64,000 nucleotides of DNA from Dyadobacter tibetensis Y620-1. Its GTDB lineage: Bacteria; Bacteroidota; Bacteroidia; Cytophagales; Spirosomataceae. This document shows positions 35,090-44,439 of this stretch, piece by piece. A model generated the notes under the pieces. It was not told the origin of the DNA. It made no database searches and saw nothing but the letters and a program-made list of their open reading frames with translations. The stretch spans positions 124,001 to 188,000 of the forward strand of contig NZ_AZQN01000001.1 in assembly GCF_000566685.1 (NCBI RefSeq), in the 5' to 3' direction. The position numbers and the translations under genes are program-made. How positions within the stretch are numbered: the first letter of the stretch is position 1; each line of letters begins with the position of its first letter.

Positions 35090-35812
35090 ATGAAAGTATT
35101 ATTGCTTGGTTATGGAAAAATGGGTAAAACCATTGAGAAAATAGCCCTGGAAAGAGGACACCAAATAGTCGGTAGAATTGATATTTCCAATCGTAATGAC
35201 CTGGAAGTTTTAGGAAAAGATGATGTAGATGTCGCCATAGAATTTAGTGCTCCTGAGGCGGCATACGATAACATTACTTATTGCATTAAAAAGGGATGGC
35301 CTATCGTAAGTGGAACGACAGGTTGGCTGGAACATAAGTCAGAAATAGAAACTCTATGTGCTGCAGAAAAAGGTTCCTTTTTCTATGCCTCTAATTATAG
35401 TATTGGCGTGAATCTATTTTTCAGACTAAATAAAATATTAGCCAGACTCATGAATGGACAAGGCTACCAGCCTTCGATGACGGAGATTCATCATATCCAT
35501 AAACTGGATGCGCCAAGTGGTACTGCAATTACCTTAGCGGAAGGAGTCATTGCCGAGTACGACGGTATTAACAAATATACCCTTGCTCCCGATACTGAAA
35601 AGGAAGCCATTACGATTACAGCAGAGCGGAAAGGAGAAGTGCCTGGTACGCATATAATTCGTTATGAATCCGAAATAGATACGATAGAAATTGCCCATAC
35701 CGCCCATAGCCGTCAGGGCTTTGCGCTGGGAGCCGTAGTATCTGCCGAATGGCTTCAAGACAAATCAGGCATATTCGGTATGGATGATATGCTTGCTCAT
35801 CTGGAATCATAG
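35090..35812 (+). CDS. dapB: 4-hydroxy-tetrahydrodipicolinate reductase
   Basis: DapB reduces the DapA product with NAD(P)H on the route to diaminopimelate and lysine. The 240-residue protein has the Rossmann start LLGYGKMGKTIE, GTTGW, ASNYSIGVN and the catalytic EIHHIHKLDAPSGTA. A TTG at 35087 precedes the ATG at 35090, and the ATG is preferred. It lies between DUF5683 and lepB in the conserved block. Confidence 0.96.
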   Translation: MKVLLLGYGKMGKTIEKIALERGHQIVGRIDISNRNDLEVLGKDDVDVAIEFSAPEAAYDNITYCIKKGWPIVSGTTGWLEHKSEIETLCAAEKGSFFYASNYSIGVNLFFRLNKILARLMNGQGYQPSMTEIHHIHKLDAPSGTAITLAEGVIAEYDGINKYTLAPDTEKEAITITAERKGEVPGTHIIRYESEIDTIEIAHTAHSRQGFALGAVVSAEWLQDKSGIFGMDDMLAHLES

Positions 35813-35865
35813 CCCCCCACAATAAATTGTCCCTTAAATCCTCATAGTTATCTAAAATTACATAT

Positions 35866-36975
35866 ATGGCTACTTCTTCTAAAAAACATAAATCCCCTTT
35901 AAGAGAATGGTTCGATTCGGTGCTCTTTGCGGTAGTGGCCGCAACCCTGATTCGCTGGCTTTTTTTTGAGGCCTTTACCATTCCTACCCCCTCTATGGAA
36001 AACAGCCTGCTGGTAGGAGATTTCTTATTTGTAAGTAAGCTGCATTATGGTACCCGTACTCCTAAAACTCCCTTGCAGGTTCCGTTGACCCACCAGACCA
36101 TCTGGGGAACCAATATTCCATCTTATTCGGATGCCATACAATTACCTCAGTACCGCCTTCCTGGTTTCAGCGAAGTAAAGAGGGGTGATGTGGTCGTATT
36201 TAACTATCCTCCCGAACTGCAGCATCCTATCGATTTGAAAACCAACTATATCAAAAGATGTATGGGGTTGCCTGGGGACAAATTAGAAGTCCGAAATCTA
36301 GAGGTATTCGCCAATGGTGAGAAAGTCCCGGATCCGGTAAGAATGGAAAATGAATATTTTGTAGCTACCACTACACCAGTAAATGAAACCAAAGTGTTTC
36401 GTGAGAATGGCATTTCGGAGTTCCAGGCCTATGAGGAGACTTTTGGAGATACCATTCCATCCAATAATAAAAAAGGTTACCTGGTTTGGACAACAGTTGA
36501 TATTGCCAAGACATTGGAAAGTTACGATTTCGTTTCTTCCGTTACTACCGTAATGTCACCGAAAGAGATTAGCGAACCCATGCTATATCCTAACTCTAAC
36601 CTATTCAAATGGAATCGTGACAATTATGGCCCGGTAACCGTTCCATCGGAGGGTATGACCATTCAGCTCACCCCGGAGAATATTGCTATGTATGGTCCTG
36701 TGATTAAAAATTATGAGGATCATGAGAGGGTAGAGGTATCGGACAATAGCGTACAAATTGATGGAAAAACCATTTCGGAATACACTTTTAAGCAAGACTA
36801 TTACTTTATGATGGGAGATAACCGTCACAATTCTGCGGACTCCCGTTATTGGGGTTTTGTGCCATTCGATCATATCGTCGGAAAGGCGGTATTCGTTTGG
36901 ATGTCCTTAGATCCGAATCCTACCAGCTTCTTTAACAAAATACGCTGGAATCGGTTGTTTAGAGTAATCGATTAA
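35866..36975 (+). CDS. lepB: signal peptidase I
   Basis: This inner-membrane serine protease cleaves signal peptides of exported proteins. One N-terminal helix is at about 17-38. The catalytic S43 lies in TPSMENSL and the general-base K130 in YIKRCMGLPGD. GDNRHNSADSRYWGFVP is the conserved C-terminal box. At 369 residues it is longer than enterobacterial LepB because of a large insert (about 165-275), as usual in Bacteroidota. A 24-bp hairpin follows the gene. Confidence 0.95.
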   Translation: MATSSKKHKSPLREWFDSVLFAVVAATLIRWLFFEAFTIPTPSMENSLLVGDFLFVSKLHYGTRTPKTPLQVPLTHQTIWGTNIPSYSDAIQLPQYRLPGFSEVKRGDVVVFNYPPELQHPIDLKTNYIKRCMGLPGDKLEVRNLEVFANGEKVPDPVRMENEYFVATTTPVNETKVFRENGISEFQAYEETFGDTIPSNNKKGYLVWTTVDIAKTLESYDFVSSVTTVMSPKEISEPMLYPNSNLFKWNRDNYGPVTVPSEGMTIQLTPENIAMYGPVIKNYEDHERVEVSDNSVQIDGKTISEYTFKQDYYFMMGDNRHNSADSRYWGFVPFDHIVGKAVFVWMSLDPNPTSFFNKIRWNRLFRVID

Positions 36976-36994
36976 ATACTGAATTATTTTTTAG

Positions 36995-37045
36995 TTTAAT
37001 AACCAGAGAAGGCTGTCCCAAGGACAGCCTTCTCTGGTTATTAAA
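36995..37045. terminator. 24-bp perfect hairpin between convergent lepB and GH13 gene
   Basis: Arms 36995-37018 and 37022-37045 pair at all 24 positions around a 3-base CAA loop. The outer ends are T/A-rich on both strands, so it can terminate both convergent genes. Confidence 0.9.
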
Positions 37046-37078
37046 GCTCCGTTAACCGCTTATAAGTGTTAGGTTTTC

Positions 37079-38899
37079 TTACTCCTGTGAGAAAATCAAA
37101 ACAGAGTAGGGAGGGAGGTTCATTGATACAAATGCCGGTTGATTATCATATTCTCCTTCGTATCCTTCAAGGTCATGTTGTGCCATGTCAGAGAAATCTT
37201 GATCGAATTTGGCTGCGTCGCTATTAAATCGCAGTTGCCACGCTCCCGTGGCAGGGAAACCTACTTTATAGTCTTCGTAGCCTGATGCTGAAAAGTTAAA
37301 TGCCATGACTACGCTGTCTTTCGGCCCACCTTCCTGGAAGCGATGGTAGACCAAAACTTTATGATCCTCGTCTACGCGGATGACCTGAGTATTCTGGCCC
37401 TGGAGACCAGCTGTAACCCCATACCAGTTCCTGCGTAAGTGTATCAGTTCCTTATGCAACTGAACAAACCCTTCGAAACGTTCGAGACGGGACCAGTCGA
37501 GCGGATCATTATCCGAGAACCACTTATCCTCTAAGAGGGGCTGCCCCTGGAATATCATAGGAATCCCGGGAGAAGTTAAGACCATGGCAACACCTAATGA
37601 GGCTCTCTTTTTAGAATACCAGTTATTTACGTCGTCATGAGCTATTTCTTCGGCCACTCGGGCCTGTCCATTGGCCACCTCATCATGAGACTCTGTGTAA
37701 ATAATTCTTTGAAACACGTCGTTATTATAGCGATGAAGTACCGCATTTTTTAGCGATTCCATACTTCTGTCTTCATCATGCTGAGTGATAATCGCCTCTC
37801 TCACCGGGTGGACGAAGCTAGCATCCCATTGTGACCCATAACCCAGACCGCCGCTGTCGGTACTGTCGGTAATGAAGCTGAGGGCATGCATATCCTCGGC
37901 AATGGTGATTCTATTGGGGAAGTACTTTTGAATATCATGATTAATCCATTGGATAAGAGTCATTCCTTCAGGGATATCGTTGCCAGGGTTTCCGTCGGCC
38001 TTGACATTCCTGATATAGGGTACCATATCCATTCGGAGTCCATCTATGCGGTAATCGCGGAGCCACATCATGGCGTTATCATAAATGTACTGACGTACTT
38101 CTTGTCGACCGTAATCAGGGCGTGTATTTCCCCATGGTGTTTCTGACTTCCAATCGTTATAAAAATAGATTCCACCATGATCGTTTTCTTGCCAACCATC
38201 AAATTGCCAAAGGTCCAGATCGGAAGGGCCGAAATGGTTGTAAACAACATCTAGAATAACCGCTATTCCGGCTTCGTGCGCTGCCTTGACAAACTTTTTC
38301 AGCCCTTCCGGCCCACCATAATCCGATTCTATAGAAAAGGGGTTCGATGGATTATAACCCCAGGATTTATCTCCGGCAAATTCGGTACAAGGCATTAATT
38401 CGATGGCATTGAAACCCATATCCTTCAGGTAAGATAGTCGTTCCAAGGCCGATTCGAATGTGCCTACTCTTCCTTCTTCTACGACATTGAACGTGCCTAT
38501 ATGCATTTCGTAAATCACTAGCTCATTCCAGGCGGGTATCTGAAAAGAATCGTCGGCCCAGTCAAATGAATTGTGATTATAGACGACACTATTTCCTACC
38601 GAATTAGTGACTTTGGTAGCGTAGGGGTCATTTCTGCTCAGTTCTCCCTGAGCCGTCTTTAATATATATTTGTATTCATCACCTTCCTTCGCTTCGGGCA
38701 CGATGGCTCCCCAGTGCCCATGGTCCATGGCTTGTAAAGGATGGGCCGATGAATCCCAATCATTAAAGCTTCCTGATACCGATACTGCCTCGGCATGCGG
38801 GGCCCATACTTTAAAACTTACGCCATTGTCCAGGCAGTTGGCTCCCATACCAATCTCCGATATATCGGAGATTACGGTATCATTAACTTTTGAATCCAT
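37079..38899 (-). CDS. GH13 alpha-amylase family protein, branching-enzyme-like
   Basis: This 606-residue protein has a CBM48 N-terminal domain (about 25-110: FKVWAPHAEAVSVSGSFNDW), a GH13 TIM barrel and a C-terminal beta domain. The four conserved regions are DVVYNHFG, DGLRMDMV (nucleophile D), IAEDMH (acid/base E) and TESHDE. The architecture resembles GlgB and malto-oligosyltrehalose hydrolases. Glycogen branching is the most likely role, but it is shorter than most GlgB and no other glycogen genes are nearby. It is monocistronic by context. Confidence 0.83.
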   Translation of the reverse strand: MDSKVNDTVISDISEIGMGANCLDNGVSFKVWAPHAEAVSVSGSFNDWDSSAHPLQAMDHGHWGAIVPEAKEGDEYKYILKTAQGELSRNDPYATKVTNSVGNSVVYNHNSFDWADDSFQIPAWNELVIYEMHIGTFNVVEEGRVGTFESALERLSYLKDMGFNAIELMPCTEFAGDKSWGYNPSNPFSIESDYGGPEGLKKFVKAAHEAGIAVILDVVYNHFGPSDLDLWQFDGWQENDHGGIYFYNDWKSETPWGNTRPDYGRQEVRQYIYDNAMMWLRDYRIDGLRMDMVPYIRNVKADGNPGNDIPEGMTLIQWINHDIQKYFPNRITIAEDMHALSFITDSTDSGGLGYGSQWDASFVHPVREAIITQHDEDRSMESLKNAVLHRYNNDVFQRIIYTESHDEVANGQARVAEEIAHDDVNNWYSKKRASLGVAMVLTSPGIPMIFQGQPLLEDKWFSDNDPLDWSRLERFEGFVQLHKELIHLRRNWYGVTAGLQGQNTQVIRVDEDHKVLVYHRFQEGGPKDSVVMAFNFSASGYEDYKVGFPATGAWQLRFNSDAAKFDQDFSDMAQHDLEGYEGEYDNQPAFVSMNLPPYSVLIFSQE

Positions 38900-39042
38900 A
38901 TTGATTTGTGAAGATTATTGCTATTTTTACTATAAATGAATCTGAAAGGTGCATGGGCAATTCCCGTGCCAACTCCTAAAGTGGGGAATTCAGGACGGAT
39001 GCCCGGACAAGTATCTTTTCATTAACTTTCAACGCCAAGACC

Positions 39043-40176
39043 ATGTCAGAGTTAACGGTAGATGAAAAAATTGGCATACTTGCCCTGATTCATACCCCGG
39101 GCATAGGTGCTGTAACGGTTCGACAGCTCATCAGTTATTGCGGAAGTGCGATAAACGTATTCAATAGTGACTTTAGAAAATTAATGAAAGTGCCAGGGGT
39201 TGGGGAAAAAATGGCTCGAACCATTCTATTAAAGTCAGGTCTGGCCTTCGGTCAGCAGGAGTATGAAGCTTGTTTACGGAGTAACACCCATCTTTATTTT
39301 TATACGGACAATGATTATCCCAGCCGGCTGAAGGCGCTATATGACGCACCCATAGTTTTATATTCCCGAGGCTTCTTCAACTTTAATTTAGGTCTGGTTA
39401 TCGGTATTGTGGGTACTCGTCAGGTGAGCGAGTATGGCAAAATGGTTACTGAGTCCATGATTCGAGACTTGAGCCCATACGGGCCCTTGGTGGTAAGTGG
39501 TTTGGCATATGGGGTGGATATTACGGCGCATAGAGCCTGTGTTAAGCATCAACTCCCTACGATCGGCATTCTGGCTAGCGGCCTGAATGTGATATATCCA
39601 GAAGCGCATATACGTACAACGAAAGACATGATGGAAAATGGAGGAATTGTTACGGAAAATGCTTTAAGCACCCGCCCAGATTTCTCAAGATTCCCTGCCC
39701 GAAACCGGATTATAGCTGGATTGTCGGATGTAACCATAGTTATAGAATCGGCCAAAAAAGGGGGGAGTTTGATCACGGTAGAGTTTGCCCTCAATTATCA
39801 TAGGGAAGTGTATGCAGTTCCGGGTAATTTGGGACAAGTTTTTTCAGAAGGTTGTAATGCCTTGATTCGCGACAATAAGGCCGCTATCTTTACTTCGGTC
39901 AATGATATGGCAGAGGCCTTAGGATGGAACCAACAACCAGAGCCAACATTATTCGGTGACAGCGCGACTCTAGGGCCTAAATACGGCATATTTGAAGGGT
40001 ATACCCAGGATGAAGGACAATTACTTGCTCTGCTGCACCAGAAGGGCGTTTTACATTTAGACGAGATTGCCTGGCAGTCTGGGATGCACTTAAATAAGTT
40101 GGCCAACCTCTTGCTGAGTTTAGAATTTCAAGGAGTGGTAAAATCTTTTCCTGGCAAAAAATACGGTCTGATTTGA
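39043..40176 (+). CDS. dprA: DNA processing protein DprA
   Basis: This 377-residue protein loads RecA onto single-stranded DNA taken up in transformation. It has N-terminal helix-hairpin-helix motifs (TPGIGAVTVRQL, VPGVGEKMAR), the Rossmann-like core with GTRQVSEYG, VSGLAYGVDITAHRA and FPARNRIIAGLS, and a C-terminal winged helix (about 315-377). Length is typical. Its stop TGA overlaps the TTG start of the following gene by three bases. Confidence 0.95.
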   Translation: MSELTVDEKIGILALIHTPGIGAVTVRQLISYCGSAINVFNSDFRKLMKVPGVGEKMARTILLKSGLAFGQQEYEACLRSNTHLYFYTDNDYPSRLKALYDAPIVLYSRGFFNFNLGLVIGIVGTRQVSEYGKMVTESMIRDLSPYGPLVVSGLAYGVDITAHRACVKHQLPTIGILASGLNVIYPEAHIRTTKDMMENGGIVTENALSTRPDFSRFPARNRIIAGLSDVTIVIESAKKGGSLITVEFALNYHREVYAVPGNLGQVFSEGCNALIRDNKAAIFTSVNDMAEALGWNQQPEPTLFGDSATLGPKYGIFEGYTQDEGQLLALLHQKGVLHLDEIAWQSGMHLNKLANLLLSLEFQGVVKSFPGKKYGLI

Positions 40177-40805
40177 AAACAAAATCTACAATAGAACTTA
40201 TCAAGGAGGGTGAAGGCCTCGTTATTGAATTTAAGAGAAGGATCGATAGCGTCTTTAAGATTGCCAAAACCCTTACGTCATTTGCTAATACCTCAGGGGG
40301 AATTTTACTCGTAGGAGTAGGAGATCAGGGAGAGGTGCTGGGTGTACCATCGGAACTGCACGAGCTACAAAAGCTGGAAAGAGCTGCTACCCAGCTAATG
40401 GATCCTCCCTTGGTTCTAACTATAAAAACCATCAAGCTAGATGGCAGGGTGATTTTAAGAGTTGAGGTCGCTGAAAGCGATGATAAGCCTCATTTTTTGA
40501 TCAATGAGAAAGGCGAAAGAATCATTTACATTAGGGTAAAAGATAAGAGCATACCTATTCCCCGACTTCTCATGACAGGAGATGTGGATGCCGATACCCA
40601 AAAACTTCTGGCATCGCGCCATGTTAAGACCCTGATTAATATGCTTAGAGAACAGGATACGATCGACCCAAAGGCCTTTAGCAAGGTGATCAATATATCA
40701 GAGAAAAGGGCTGAGCGCATGTTAAATGATTTGGCCGAAAAACAAATTTTAATGAAAGTGTCTAGAGCAGGATCCGGATCATTCAGTTTAAAATGGGCGG
40801 AATAA
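40173..40805 (+). CDS. AlbA_2 (Schlafen-like) domain protein
   Basis: This 210-residue protein has an AlbA_2 domain (about 10-130): EGEGLVIEFKRR, ANTSGGILLVGVGDQGEVLG, and the strand-rich IIYIRVKDKSIP. A C-terminal helical region (about 140-205) looks like a winged-helix segment. Proteins with this domain bind nucleic acid; some are regulators, others nucleases. It starts with TTG inside the dprA stop (TTGA), with no alternative ATG before the domain, so translation is probably coupled to dprA. Confidence 0.78.
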   Translation: MKTKSTIELIKEGEGLVIEFKRRIDSVFKIAKTLTSFANTSGGILLVGVGDQGEVLGVPSELHELQKLERAATQLMDPPLVLTIKTIKLDGRVILRVEVAESDDKPHFLINEKGERIIYIRVKDKSIPIPRLLMTGDVDADTQKLLASRHVKTLINMLREQDTIDPKAFSKVINISEKRAERMLNDLAEKQILMKVSRAGSGSFSLKWAE

Positions 40806-40809
40806 AATA

Positions 40810-40837
40810 GGGCGACCAGTTTTTATACCGGTCGCCC
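40810..40837. terminator. hairpin between convergent AlbA_2 and FKBP genes
   Basis: GGGCGACC (40810-40817) pairs with GGTCGCCC (40830-40837) around 12 bases. A-rich sequence lies on both sides, so it can serve as terminator in both directions. Confidence 0.7.
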
Positions 40838-40872
40838 AAAAATTTTAAAAAAATAGAAAATTGGCTTCGCAA

Positions 40873-41304
40873 TTAATCTATACTTACTAATTCTAATTCG
40901 AATACCAAATCCTTGCCCGCTAGAGGGTGATTGGCATCCAATACCACAAATTCATCTCCTACTTCCTTTATAACTACGGGCACCGTTTGACCGTTACCTT
41001 CCTGATGCATATTTAAGGTGCTTCCAAGTTCCAAAGGAATATCAGAAGGGATTTGAGCCTTGGGAAATTTAATAACCATTTCCTCATTCACGGGGCCGTA
41101 AGCCTCTTCGTTAGGAATATTGATTGTTTTTTTCTCTCCAATGGCCATACCGGCAACACCGTCGTCAAATCCCTTTATCACCATGCCGCTTCCCAATTGA
41201 AAGCTAAGTGGTTCACGTCCTTCCGATGAATCAAATAACTGACCATCAGTAAGTGTTCCTTTGTAATGAACTTGAACGGTATCACCTGCTTGCGCTTGTT
41301 TCAT
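40873..41304 (-). CDS. FKBP-type peptidyl-prolyl isomerase, SlyD-like
   Basis: This 143-residue cytoplasmic prolyl isomerase has an inserted chaperone flap. The FKBP core shows VQVHYKGTLTDGQLFDSS, PLSFQLGSGMVIKGFDDGVAGM and GEKKTI; the IF domain lies at about 70-115. The metal-binding His-rich tail of E. coli SlyD is absent. It lies 74 bases downstream of proS on the same strand and may be cotranscribed with it. Confidence 0.91.
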   Translation of the reverse strand: MKQAQAGDTVQVHYKGTLTDGQLFDSSEGREPLSFQLGSGMVIKGFDDGVAGMAIGEKKTINIPNEEAYGPVNEEMVIKFPKAQIPSDIPLELGSTLNMHQEGNGQTVPVVIKEVGDEFVVLDANHPLAGKDLVFELELVSID

Positions 41305-41378
41305 AATTGAAATTGTTTAGTTTTTTCGATCGAAATAAATATTTCCCGTCGACCGGCCGGATTACAAAAGTCTTAAAA

Positions 41379-42854
41379 TTAATATGCCCGTGCAAATACA
41401 ACCCGTCCCTTTGAGGGCTTTCCACTATAAATGCAGGTGCCAGATTCTTCCTTTTGGTCCAAAGGAATACAGCGAATAGTTGCTTTGGTTTCTTCTTTAA
41501 TTTTTTCCTCCGACTCTGGAGTTCCGTCCCAGTGGGCCAGTATGAAGCCCCCCTTACCATCGAGCAATTCCTTAAATTCTTCATAACTATCCACCGAGGT
41601 GGTGTTCTCTTCGCGGAATGCAAGGGCTTTATTGTAAATCGTTTCTTGTATATTATCCAGTAGGTCTGAGATGTAGGACTCAATTCCCTGAAGAGAAACG
41701 GTCTCTTTGGTTTTGGTATCACGGCGGGCCACTTCCACCGTATTGTTTTCCAGGTCACGCGCACCTAGGGCGAGCCTTACAGGTACACCCTTCAGTTCGT
41801 ATTCTGCAAATTTATATCCTGGTTTAAACGCATCATTATCATCAAATTTGACGGAAATGCCGCGCTTTTTTAATTCCTTGGCAATTGGCGCTACTACCTC
41901 AGAAATGGCCGCAAGCTGTTCTTCATTTTTGTAGATAGGTACGATCACCACCTGGATAGGCGCTAGCTTGGGCGGTAGAACCAATCCGTTGTCGTCGGAA
42001 TGAGCCATAATTAGGGCACCCATAAGTCTGGTACTCACTCCCCATGAAGTTCCCCATACATATTCCAATTTTCCTTCTTTGCTCTGAAATTTTACGTCGA
42101 ATGCGTTGGCGAAATTTTGGCCTAGAAAGTGAGAGGTGCCTGCTTGTAAGGCCTTTCCATCCTGCATAAGAGCTTCGATACAGTAGGTGTCTTCCGCTCC
42201 TGCAAATCTTTCATTAGCAGTCTTAACCCCTTTGACAACGGGTAAGGCCATCCATTCCTGAGCAAATGTGGCATAAACTTCTAACATCTGTTTGGTTTCG
42301 GCTACCGCTTCGGCAGAGGTAGCATGGGCCGTATGGCCTTCCTGCCATAGAAATTCTGCTGTTCGCAAAAATAATCTTGTGCGCATTTCCCAGCGCACAA
42401 CATTAGCCCATTGATTGATTAACAGAGGTAGGTCGCGGTACGATTGAATCCAGTTTTTATAGGAGCTCCAGATTACCGTCTCGGAGGTAGGGCGTACAAT
42501 CAGCTCCTCCTCAAGTTTTGCATCCGGATCTACTATAACTCCTTTGCCGTCAGGGTCATTCTTTAGTCGATAGTGGGTAACTACAGCACATTCTTTGGCA
42601 AATCCTTCCACATGTGAGGCTTCCTTGCTCAGGTAGGATTTGGGAATAAATAAAGGAAAATATGCATTAGAATGTCCCGTCTCTTTAAACATATCGTCCA
42701 GAGCACGCTGCATTTTTTCCCAGATCGAGTAACCATATGGCTTAATAACCATACAACCCCTTACCGCGGAGTTCTCGGCCAAATCGGCCCGTTTTACTAG
42801 TTCATTATACCATTCGGAGTAGTTTTCGCTTCGCTTTGGTAAGGCTTTACTCAT
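41379..42854 (-). CDS. proS: prolyl-tRNA synthetase (short, archaeal/eukaryal type)
   Basis: This class II synthetase charges tRNA(Pro). The 491-residue form lacks the bacterial editing insert and ends with the Tyr C-terminus (VFARAY) of the ProS type 3 subfamily. Motif 2 is visible in [20 protein letters not shown], motif 3 in [13 protein letters not shown], followed by an anticodon-binding domain (about 290-390). A TATCTTTG box lies 73 bases upstream. Confidence 0.96.
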   Translation of the reverse strand: MSKALPKRSENYSEWYNELVKRADLAENSAVRGCMVIKPYGYSIWEKMQRALDDMFKETGHSNAYFPLFIPKSYLSKEASHVEGFAKECAVVTHYRLKNDPDGKGVIVDPDAKLEEELIVRPTSETVIWSSYKNWIQSYRDLPLLINQWANVVRWEMRTRLFLRTAEFLWQEGHTAHATSAEAVAETKQMLEVYATFAQEWMALPVVKGVKTANERFAGAEDTYCIEALMQDGKALQAGTSHFLGQNFANAFDVKFQSKEGKLEYVWGTSWGVSTRLMGALIMAHSDDNGLVLPPKLAPIQVVIVPIYKNEEQLAAISEVVAPIAKELKKRGISVKFDDNDAFKPGYKFAEYELKGVPVRLALGARDLENNTVEVARRDTKTKETVSLQGIESYISDLLDNIQETIYNKALAFREENTTSVDSYEEFKELLDGKGGFILAHWDGTPESEEKIKEETKATIRCIPLDQKEESGTCIYSGKPSKGRVVFARAY

Positions 42855-42926
42855 GCTTAAGGTGATTAATTTTTGGACTTGATACGGACTTTTAACAGGT
42901 TAAAAGCCCTGATCTACTTTTGGGTG

Positions 42927-42934
42927 CAAAGATA
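42927..42934 (-). promoter_or_regulatory. -7 element for proS
   Basis: On the minus strand this reads TATCTTTG, fitting TAnnTTTG, 73 bases before proS. No TTG at 19-20 bases. Confidence 0.4.
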
Positions 42935-43042
42935 GTTTATTATACCAACTTTGGAATTAATGGACTATTTTTGATGTTAAAATATCATTAAGGGTACAAA
43001 TTTTTTGTATATTAGTACCGAACTTTTAATCTCACAGCAGCC

Positions 43043-44326
43043 ATGATGATTAATCATAAATTTAAAATATTTTCTTTATTAGCCGTTTTTGGTGCCTGGG
43101 GGTGTACTACCAATAATTATGTCTCCCGCTCAGGTGCAGAATACGACGACCTATATGGTGGTAGTTCGGGACCCGTTGCACGATACGAATCGTCTAAAGC
43201 CGGTGAAGTATCCCGATATGATAATCCAGATTATGCTCAAAATAGCCCGTCTGGTCAGGAGGGTACGGCCGATTATTACGACGAAAACTATCTTTCATCC
43301 CGTAACGTGCAGCGCCGTGTTTCAGATCAGGTAGGTTATAATAGTGGGTATGCCGACGGATACAATCAGGCGACCCGTAATGCCTATCCCTTTATGGGCA
43401 TGGGTAATTACTGGCCAGGGAGTGGTATAAGCTTTAGGCTAGGCATGGGAGGTTTTGGTTTCCGTCCTTCTTTATCGCTTGGCTATGGCATGGGATATGG
43501 CATGGGCTACTCTCCATTTGGTTACCGCAGTATGATGGGGTTCTATGATCCGTTTATGTACGACCCCTTTTATTCTCCCTTCGGATACGGTGGCATGATG
43601 GGATACGGAAGTATGCTGGGTTATAGCATGTATGATCGTTACTATGGAGGATATGGCTACGGTATTAGTCCCTGGGCATATAGCCGTCCTGTAGTCGTGG
43701 TTAATAATAATTATGAACGGGTAGGAATCAGATCTGCAGGGCCTCGAACCTCTGGGTCAGGTACGAGCAGATATAATAATCAGGCGGTTACCACTTCCCG
43801 GACCAATTCGATAGTTAATACGGGTACAAGACGTAGTGCCCGCCAGGGAAGCTCTTCAGTTGACGGATCAGGGACTAGCAGTCGGTCTGCATCCAATGCA
43901 TCACGGGCCAATACCTATTATGGAACACGCAGCCGGTCGTCCGAGGCGGGCGTTACAAGCGGTACTTCCAGAAGCAGTTTACGTAGTTCGTCCGAAGCGA
44001 ATACTTATTATTCCCGTCCTCGGTCAACTACTTCTGGTACAAACCCGACCTATAGCAGACCTTCGAGTCGTTCCTATAGCAATCCCTCAGAGACGCCTAC
44101 CAGGTCATACTCGACCCCTACAAGGAGTAATAGTGTGCCTACTAGAAGTTATAGTACCCCAAGCCGTACTACGGAAACATACAGAGCTCCAGCCAGAGAG
44201 AGTTATACCCCCCCAACGAGAACCTATACGGCTCCAACAAGAACCTATAGTGCTCCAAGCCGAAGCTCAAGTACACCTTCCTCTGGTGGGGGGAGCAGTC
44301 GTCCATCGTCTCGAGGGCCAAGATGA
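43043..44326 (+). CDS. low-complexity lipoprotein of unknown function
   Basis: This 427-residue predicted lipoprotein has a signal (about 5-20) and the lipobox AWGC with C21. Residues about 100-225 are rich in Gly, Tyr, Met and Phe (GYGMGYGMGYSPFGYR). The C-terminal half (about 240-427) is a disordered Ser/Thr/Arg/Tyr/Pro tract with degenerate units like PTRSYSTPSR. No catalytic domain is seen. A TACAAA-TTT-TTTGTA palindrome lies upstream at 42995-43009. Function is unknown; a surface or cell-envelope role is likely from the signal and composition. Confidence 0.78.
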   Translation: MMINHKFKIFSLLAVFGAWGCTTNNYVSRSGAEYDDLYGGSSGPVARYESSKAGEVSRYDNPDYAQNSPSGQEGTADYYDENYLSSRNVQRRVSDQVGYNSGYADGYNQATRNAYPFMGMGNYWPGSGISFRLGMGGFGFRPSLSLGYGMGYGMGYSPFGYRSMMGFYDPFMYDPFYSPFGYGGMMGYGSMLGYSMYDRYYGGYGYGISPWAYSRPVVVVNNNYERVGIRSAGPRTSGSGTSRYNNQAVTTSRTNSIVNTGTRRSARQGSSSVDGSGTSSRSASNASRANTYYGTRSRSSEAGVTSGTSRSSLRSSSEANTYYSRPRSTTSGTNPTYSRPSSRSYSNPSETPTRSYSTPTRSNSVPTRSYSTPSRTTETYRAPARESYTPPTRTYTAPTRTYSAPSRSSSTPSSGGGSSRPSSRGPR

Positions 44327-44361
44327 TCTTAATGAGGCTGTTAAGCGCATAAAAGTAAATT

Positions 44362-44395
44362 AAACCCTGCAAAACGTCATTTTTTTGCAGGGTTT
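44362..44395 (+). terminator. terminator after the low-complexity lipoprotein gene
   Basis: A 13-bp stem (44362-44374 with 44383-44395) ends in a T-rich arm, 35 bases after the stop. Confidence 0.88.
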
Positions 44396-44439
44396 TCGTT
44401 TGTATACTAGTAAAATATAACCTTATTCCAGAATAGGCC

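Noticed and set aside
42995-43009. TACAAA-TTT-TTTGTA palindrome before the low-complexity lipoprotein gene as an operator
   Set aside because: It is made only of simple AT-rich sequence and could be chance; noted in the gene entry but not listed as a regulatory site.
43836-44363. 175-codon frame in the second plus frame of the low-complexity lipoprotein gene
   Set aside because: It is the shifted reading of Ser/Arg/Thr/Pro repeat codons, has no own start context, and the lipoprotein frame has a clean signal peptide.
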